Positions 5,310 through 9,077 of a stretch of 9,077 nt of DNA are shown here, piece after piece (within the stretch, counting starts at the first letter, position 1; every line of letters begins with the position of its first letter). The notes under the pieces are model-generated. The model had not been told where the DNA came from. It saw only the letters and a list, made by a program, of their open reading frames with translations, and searched no databases. The position numbers were made by a program, and so were the translations under genes. Source of the DNA: Spirochaetota bacterium (GTDB lineage: Bacteria > Spirochaetota > GWE2-31-10 > MWDO01); the NCBI GenBank assembly GCA_017998755.1, contig JAGOCL010000080.1, forward strand, positions 1 to 9,077. The letters run 5' to 3'.

Positions 5310-7991
5310 ATGAAAAAAATTATATTTCCCCTTTTAATAATATTTTCTATCCTTAACTGCCGTCTTTTTCATCTTTACGAAGACGATTTTGCGACGGCGG
5401 ACGATTCGACAACGACTGTCAATTTAACTGATACGACAACGACGACGGTCGGTCCGGTTATCGCGTACGACGTATTTTATAAAGATCTCATAACGGGCTC
5501 AAGAATCGATTTAACTAACGATTCGACGGTAGATTTTGGAATAAACAGTTTGCTGTCGCTTAAATTATTAAATATTAATGTCGTTAATACCGGAACCGTC
5601 GATTTGGATTTTAATATTAATGCGGCTTTATCCGACAATACTTCGGATTTTAAGATAATTCAACAACCGCCGCCGTTATTAATACCCGGCGCGACGGGAA
5701 CAATATCCGTAGAGTTTAGATATAGCGAAAAAGGCATTAAATTGGCCGGTATTGATATTAACAATAGCGACAATTCCGTTAGATATATAACTTTAAATCT
5801 CTCAGGAGAATGTAACGGCGACGGGCCGATTTTCGTCAGCTCCTATATCGGAGACGACTCATCCGGCGACGGTTCTATGAAGAAACCTTACAAAACTATA
5901 AATCTCGCCGTAAATAGAGCGGTTGAAACGTCAAATCGCTACGGAGTTCGCGTCTCGGCCGGCGTATACGAAGAGTCGATAGGCATAAATACAAAAGTAA
6001 TCTTGAAAGGCGGTTACTCGGTAATTAACGGTATTCCGGACTATTTCAACTCCAAACCGACCGATCGAGAAACCCAGACTTATAAAACCGAGTTACGATC
6101 CGGAGGCGATTTTGTAATAATGATTAACGGCGAAACGTCTATAATAGACAGAACTATGACGATTGACGGATTTGTTATATCCAATACCGGAGGTTTAACA
6201 AACTCATGCGGTATATATATTACCGGAGCGTCGCCGACTATTAGCGCTTGTACCATAAACGGCGGCGGATCTGGCTCGGAAAGTTCGACCTCGATTTTTG
6301 TCGATAACTCAAGCGATCCTTTGTTGAAAGACAGCATAGTTAACATTAATACCGATTCTAAAGCCGTCTGGAATTCCGGAATAAAAGTTACCGGCGGATC
6401 TAAATGCTCTATTATTAATAACGATATAGACTTGGGCTCGGCGTTTAATCCTAAGTCATACCTCGCCGGAATATGGCTTGATAACGCAGAAGCGTCGATC
6501 CAGAGTTGTAAAATCGCCGCTAAAACTTCAACGATCGCGGAAGACGTTACAAGTTGCGGTATCGCTTTGGAGAATGTTACCGGTAAAGTAGAAATACTTT
6601 ATAGCTCTATTTATGGAGGATTGACAAGCTTAACTACCGGATATTCCTTTGGAGTCGTCGCGAGAAATTCTCCGGGATATATAACGGTTATGAAAAGCTC
6701 TATAGACGGCGGCTTTGGAGCATATTCGTCAGGGATTGCGATATACAATTGCGCTAATTACGATATATCATACAACGACGAAAACAACTTCATACAAGGC
6801 GGCCCCGGAGAGATAAATTCGACTGCTATATCGATCTATAACTCAAACGGACTTGGAAAAATCACAAATAATAAAATATTCGGAAATTTAAACGCTAAAA
6901 ATAGCGTAGCTGTTCGTATAAATAATGCTAATCCTATTTTAGAAAATAATTATATACAAATGAACGACGGGTGGAATGAAATATCCGTCGGAGTATCCAT
7001 AGAAAATTCATATAAGAAAACAATAATATCAAACGATAATTTTATCGAAGGGGGGACAGCCGCTTTTTCGGCTGGAGTTTTTATCGATCGATCGTTAGTC
7101 GAAATAAAGAACAATTGGAAGATACTAGGCGGCTCTTCAGATTCAACCGAAAACTCTATTACCGCCGGAATTTACTTAAATAGCGCTTTAGACGGATCAA
7201 TTATTGAAAATAATCTGATATTCGGCGGAAGTAACGGCTCGGTTAACTCAGGCGTTTATGTTACCGGCTCGGAAACCAATATTGTTATTACTCGAAACGA
7301 AATTTGCGGCGGAACCGCCGACTCGTCGGACAACGTCGGGGTATTTATAAACACATATAGCGATCTTACTAATCAAACCGGAAAATCGGCTCTGTTATCT
7401 AATAACGTTATTATAGGAGCAAAATCCGAGTTTTTAATAACTAACGCTTGCGCGCTCTTAACCGGAGGCGATTCGAAACCGCGAGTTTATAATAACAACC
7501 TTATTTCTTCCATATCTCTAAACGGCGATAATACCGGCGATGCTATGGTAGGTATTATGCTGAAAGATCAAAGCTCGCCGGATATTGTTAACAACCTTAT
7601 ATTTAACGTCGGTAAGGGCGCAAGTTGCGGAATTTTCGAAGCGACATCCGACGCGACCCCGTCGGCTTTAAGAAATAACAATATATTTGCTCTGACGGTT
7701 CTATATAGAGACTCGACGGACGTATATCTCTCCGATATCGCCGACGTAAACGATATTAGTAAAATTCTCCAAGGAACAAACGGCGTTACTATGAGTAATA
7801 TTTCTTATAATATTCTGGATTTTTCGTATTTTTACGACGATTTTAGAGACTGGAACTTAACGTCATGTACGCCTGTAGACATAACCGCAGGCGGATTCGA
7901 TCTTTCAACTTTTGTAACGACCGATAAACTTGGTATTATAACAAGAACCGTTCCGTTTACCATCGGCGCGTTTGAATTGGATAATCAGTAG
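5310..7991 (+). CDS. Large beta-helix lipoprotein with ASH-like and DUF1565-like domains
   Basis: An 893-residue predicted lipoprotein starting at the ATG at 5310. The signal peptide MKKIIFPLLIIFSILNC has a lipobox ILNC with Cys17; Asn before the Cys is unusual in enterics but tolerated in spirochaetes. Residues about 32-52 are a Thr/Asp-rich linker. Residues about 65-167 resemble an ASH/choice-of-anchor D domain (NTGTVDLDFNI..., PGATGTISVEFRYS...). From about 168, GPIFVSSYIGDDSSGDGS, KKPYKTINLAVNRA and GVYEESIGI fit DUF1565, and a long right-handed beta-helix follows to about residue 800. Its coils recur with N-N-x-I-x-GG followed by SxGV/SAGI (about 434-770). The C-terminus (VPFTIGAFELDNQ) resembles choice-of-anchor Q endings. 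An envelope or surface location is inferred. Such folds occur in polysaccharide-active enzymes and adhesins, but I see no catalytic motif, so function is unknown. Confidence 0.85.
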   Translation: MKKIIFPLLIIFSILNCRLFHLYEDDFATADDSTTTVNLTDTTTTTVGPVIAYDVFYKDLITGSRIDLTNDSTVDFGINSLLSLKLLNINVVNTGTVDLDFNINAALSDNTSDFKIIQQPPPLLIPGATGTISVEFRYSEKGIKLAGIDINNSDNSVRYITLNLSGECNGDGPIFVSSYIGDDSSGDGSMKKPYKTINLAVNRAVETSNRYGVRVSAGVYEESIGINTKVILKGGYSVINGIPDYFNSKPTDRETQTYKTELRSGGDFVIMINGETSIIDRTMTIDGFVISNTGGLTNSCGIYITGASPTISACTINGGGSGSESSTSIFVDNSSDPLLKDSIVNINTDSKAVWNSGIKVTGGSKCSIINNDIDLGSAFNPKSYLAGIWLDNAEASIQSCKIAAKTSTIAEDVTSCGIALENVTGKVEILYSSIYGGLTSLTTGYSFGVVARNSPGYITVMKSSIDGGFGAYSSGIAIYNCANYDISYNDENNFIQGGPGEINSTAISIYNSNGLGKITNNKIFGNLNAKNSVAVRINNANPILENNYIQMNDGWNEISVGVSIENSYKKTIISNDNFIEGGTAAFSAGVFIDRSLVEIKNNWKILGGSSDSTENSITAGIYLNSALDGSIIENNLIFGGSNGSVNSGVYVTGSETNIVITRNEICGGTADSSDNVGVFINTYSDLTNQTGKSALLSNNVIIGAKSEFLITNACALLTGGDSKPRVYNNNLISSISLNGDNTGDAMVGIMLKDQSSPDIVNNLIFNVGKGASCGIFEATSDATPSALRNNNIFALTVLYRDSTDVYLSDIADVNDISKILQGTNGVTMSNISYNILDFSYFYDDFRDWNLTSCTPVDITAGGFDLSTFVTTDKLGIITRTVPFTIGAFELDNQ
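5403..5450 (+). repeat. Imperfect ACR-codon repeat encoding the Thr-rich linker
   Basis: Two imperfect copies of a short unit, GATTCGACAACGACTGTC (5403-5420) and a related copy with one extra ACG codon (5430-5450), encode the DSTTTV and DTTTTTV stretches of the lipoprotein linker. The copies differ by one codon in length, as slippage or a small duplication would leave. Confidence 0.6.
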
Positions 7992-8004
7992 TTTTTATTG
8001 AGTT

Positions 8005-8114
8005 GACACATATGTGTTTTTCGCCTTTTGAGCTTAGACACATATGTGTCTATTGTCTTTAGAGCTTTAACGCATATGTTGCCGTATATTATTTTGTTCC
8101 GACGCATATGCGAC
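8005..8114. repeat. Four CATATG-centred palindromes at an exact 32-bp pitch
   Basis: The gap between the convergent beta-helix and pyrD genes (7992-8137) contains four palindromes centred at 8011/8012, 8043/8044, 8075/8076 and 8107/8108, each exactly 32 bp from the next. Unit 1 is ACACATATGTGT (8006-8017). Unit 2 is the perfect 18-bp TAGACACATATGTGTCTA (8035-8052). Unit 3 is the imperfect ACGCATATGTTG (8070-8081). Unit 4 has the core CGCATATGCG (8103-8112). The shared core is ACRCATATGY. Spacers are T-rich and mostly diverged, though units 1-3 retain traces of TTGAGYTT. Every core is identical on both strands, so orientation is undefined. The region could be protein-binding sites, a decayed tandem repeat or a weak bidirectional terminator. 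Presence of the pattern is certain; role is unknown. Confidence 0.9.
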
Positions 8115-8116
8115 TA

Positions 8117-8132
8117 TTATTTTTAAAAATAA
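8117..8132. repeat. 16-bp A/T-only palindrome after pyrD
   Basis: TTATTTTTAAAAATAA is a perfect 16-bp inverted repeat five bases beyond the pyrD stop codon and just right of the fourth CATATG palindrome. It could form a weak A/U-only hairpin in a transcript from either side. It lacks the G/C stem of a standard terminator, and in A/T-rich sequence such palindromes can arise by chance. Confidence 0.5.
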
Positions 8133-8137
8133 ATATT

Positions 8138-9046
8138 TCAAACTCTATGGGCTATCCCGATTAGTTCCTCATATTTCATCTTCTTCTCCGCAAGGTAGTT
8201 ATCTACCGCGTCGTTTATCTCTTTGAATATCGAAGTTCCATTGTATAATATCCCAGTCCCGACGCCGTATAAGGTCGCTCCGGCGGTTATCATTTGGATA
8301 GCGTCTTCCGCCTCCGTTATCCCGCCCATTCCGATAATAGGTATATGAACCGCCTTATAAAGATCGTAAACTATACGAAGAGCGATAGGAAATATAGCCG
8401 GACCGCTAACTCCTCCCTTTTTATTGGACAACTTTGGTTTATACGTATGAATGTCTATAAGCATTCCCGGTCCGAGAGTGTTTATAGCGGTAATACCGTC
8501 GGCTCCGTTCGCTTCGCACGCTCGAGCCACCTCGCAGATATTGGGATAATTCGGCGATAGTTTGATTATTACGGGAAGTTTGGTATTATCTTTCGCGACA
8601 CGGGTTATCTCGCCTGAAATTTTAGGATCGCTTGCAAACGGAAGCCCGAATTCGTCGGCGACGTTTGGACATGATATGTTGACCTCTATCATATCGCAAA
8701 TATTTTCGTCGATTAAAGACGCCGTTTCGCCGAACTCTTCGATCGTTCCGGCAAATATCGAAGCGATAACGACCGCGTCGCTATTATCTTTCAATATTCT
8801 CAGTTCGGTCATAGTACGCTCGACGCCTGTTGAGGAGAGCCCGACGGCGTTTATAACGCCCGATTGGAAGACCTGAACTACGGGCGTCGGATGCCCTTTC
8901 CTCTCTATTTTCGATATGGATTTGCACGTAACGCCGCCGGCGCCGTCCTCTGCGACCTTCAACATAGAGTATCCGGTTACGCCGAGTATTCCCGACGCCA
9001 AAACGCCGTTACGCGGAAAAATCGTATTGCCAAATCTTATACTCAT
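8138..9046 (-). CDS. pyrD: Dihydroorotate dehydrogenase, type 1B catalytic subunit
   Basis: A 302-residue cytoplasmic FMN enzyme of typical length, oxidising dihydroorotate to orotate in pyrimidine synthesis. Visible motifs: GGVTCKSIS (K42, the FMN/substrate lysine region), EVNISCPNV (121-129) with N123, catalytic-base Cys126 and N128, IIKLSPN (K162), AINT (187-190), GGVSGPAI (211-218) and the phosphate-binding IIGMGGI (237-243) and GATLYGVGT. Cys as base marks class 1; sequence style and length fit 1B, which works with the iron-sulfur/FAD subunit PyrK to pass electrons to NAD+. The usual GNPxPR segment reads GHPTPV (51-56). The ATG at 9046 overlaps the stop of the upstream gene (ATGA) and no strong ribosome site is seen, so coupled translation is likely. 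Convergent with the beta-helix gene. Confidence 0.95.
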   Translation of the reverse strand: MSIRFGNTIFPRNGVLASGILGVTGYSMLKVAEDGAGGVTCKSISKIERKGHPTPVVQVFQSGVINAVGLSSTGVERTMTELRILKDNSDAVVIASIFAGTIEEFGETASLIDENICDMIEVNISCPNVADEFGLPFASDPKISGEITRVAKDNTKLPVIIKLSPNYPNICEVARACEANGADGITAINTLGPGMLIDIHTYKPKLSNKKGGVSGPAIFPIALRIVYDLYKAVHIPIIGMGGITEAEDAIQMITAGATLYGVGTGILYNGTSIFKEINDAVDNYLAEKKMKYEELIGIAHRV

Positions 9047-9077
9047 AACTTTTCTATCTTATCCCAGTCTCTTACGG
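9043..9077 (-). CDS. C-terminal tail of an upstream gene, possibly pyrK
   Basis: In the frame upstream of pyrD the last ten codons read VRDWDKIEKL followed by TGA, whose TGA overlaps the pyrD ATG (ATGA, 4 bp). That is the typical junction of a coupled gene pair. Type 1B pyrD genes often follow pyrK, so this may be the PyrK C-terminus. Ten residues are too few to identify it; the pyrK idea is purely contextual. Confidence 0.45.
   Translation of the reverse strand, partial: VRDWDKIEKL

Noticed and set aside
8005..8020. Intrinsic terminator of the beta-helix gene (palindrome followed by TTTTT)
   Set aside because: The hairpin would have only a 4-5 bp stem with an ATAT loop. It may contribute to termination but is too weak to call separately.
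8003..8031. Promoter starting with TTGACA inside palindrome unit 1
   Set aside because: The hexamer at 8003-8008 has no acceptable -10 at 16-18 bp and would point into the end of pyrD.
8005..8114. CRISPR-like array
   Set aside because: The regular 32-bp pitch is suggestive, but the repeated part is only about 10-12 bp, palindromic and degenerate, with T-rich related spacers and no cas genes in the window.

Overview
The window looks like chromosomal DNA of an AT-rich, Gram-negative-type (double-membrane) bacterium, possibly a spirochaete. The support is a LolC/LolE-type lipoprotein-release permease, two predicted lipoproteins (one with a relaxed, Asn-containing lipobox), a predicted outer-membrane beta-barrel protein, and a long beta-helix protein with domains common in spirochaete envelope proteins. 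The spirochaete assignment is inference; no rRNA or other marker gene is present. I see no tRNA, rRNA, insertion sequence, integrase or CRISPR array.

Left third, minus strand (3468 down to 1): one compact apparent operon behind a perfect TTGACA-17-TATAAT promoter. In order it encodes a LolC/LolE-family permease (TTG start), thiamine pyrophosphokinase, a small three-helix membrane protein, a predicted beta-barrel protein ending in Phe, and a metallophosphoesterase lipoprotein that runs off the left edge. Spacings are 0, 9, 4 and -17 bp, so translational coupling is likely. Apart from the vitamin B1 enzyme the theme is the cell envelope.

Middle, plus strand: a divergent promoter (TTGACA-17-TATATT) drives a 530-residue cytoplasmic zinc peptidase related to dipeptidyl peptidase III (M49) but with an HExxH rather than HExxGH site. 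A third promoter (again TTGACA-17-TATAAT) then drives an 893-residue lipoprotein with a Thr-rich linker, an ASH-like (choice-of-anchor D) domain, a DUF1565-like segment and a long right-handed beta-helix. Its ATG lies only about 10 nt beyond the expected transcription start.

Right end, minus strand: pyrD (type 1B dihydroorotate dehydrogenase) overlaps by 4 bp the tail of an upstream gene that is cut by the window edge and could be pyrK.

The most unusual element is the 146-bp gap between the convergent beta-helix and pyrD genes. It holds four CATATG-centred palindromes whose centres are exactly 32 bp apart (about three helical turns), one of them a perfect 18-bp palindrome, followed by a 16-bp pure A/T palindrome. 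The spacer sequence has mostly diverged while the cores and pitch are kept, and two units differ by a symmetric A:T to G:C change. I do not recognise this element.
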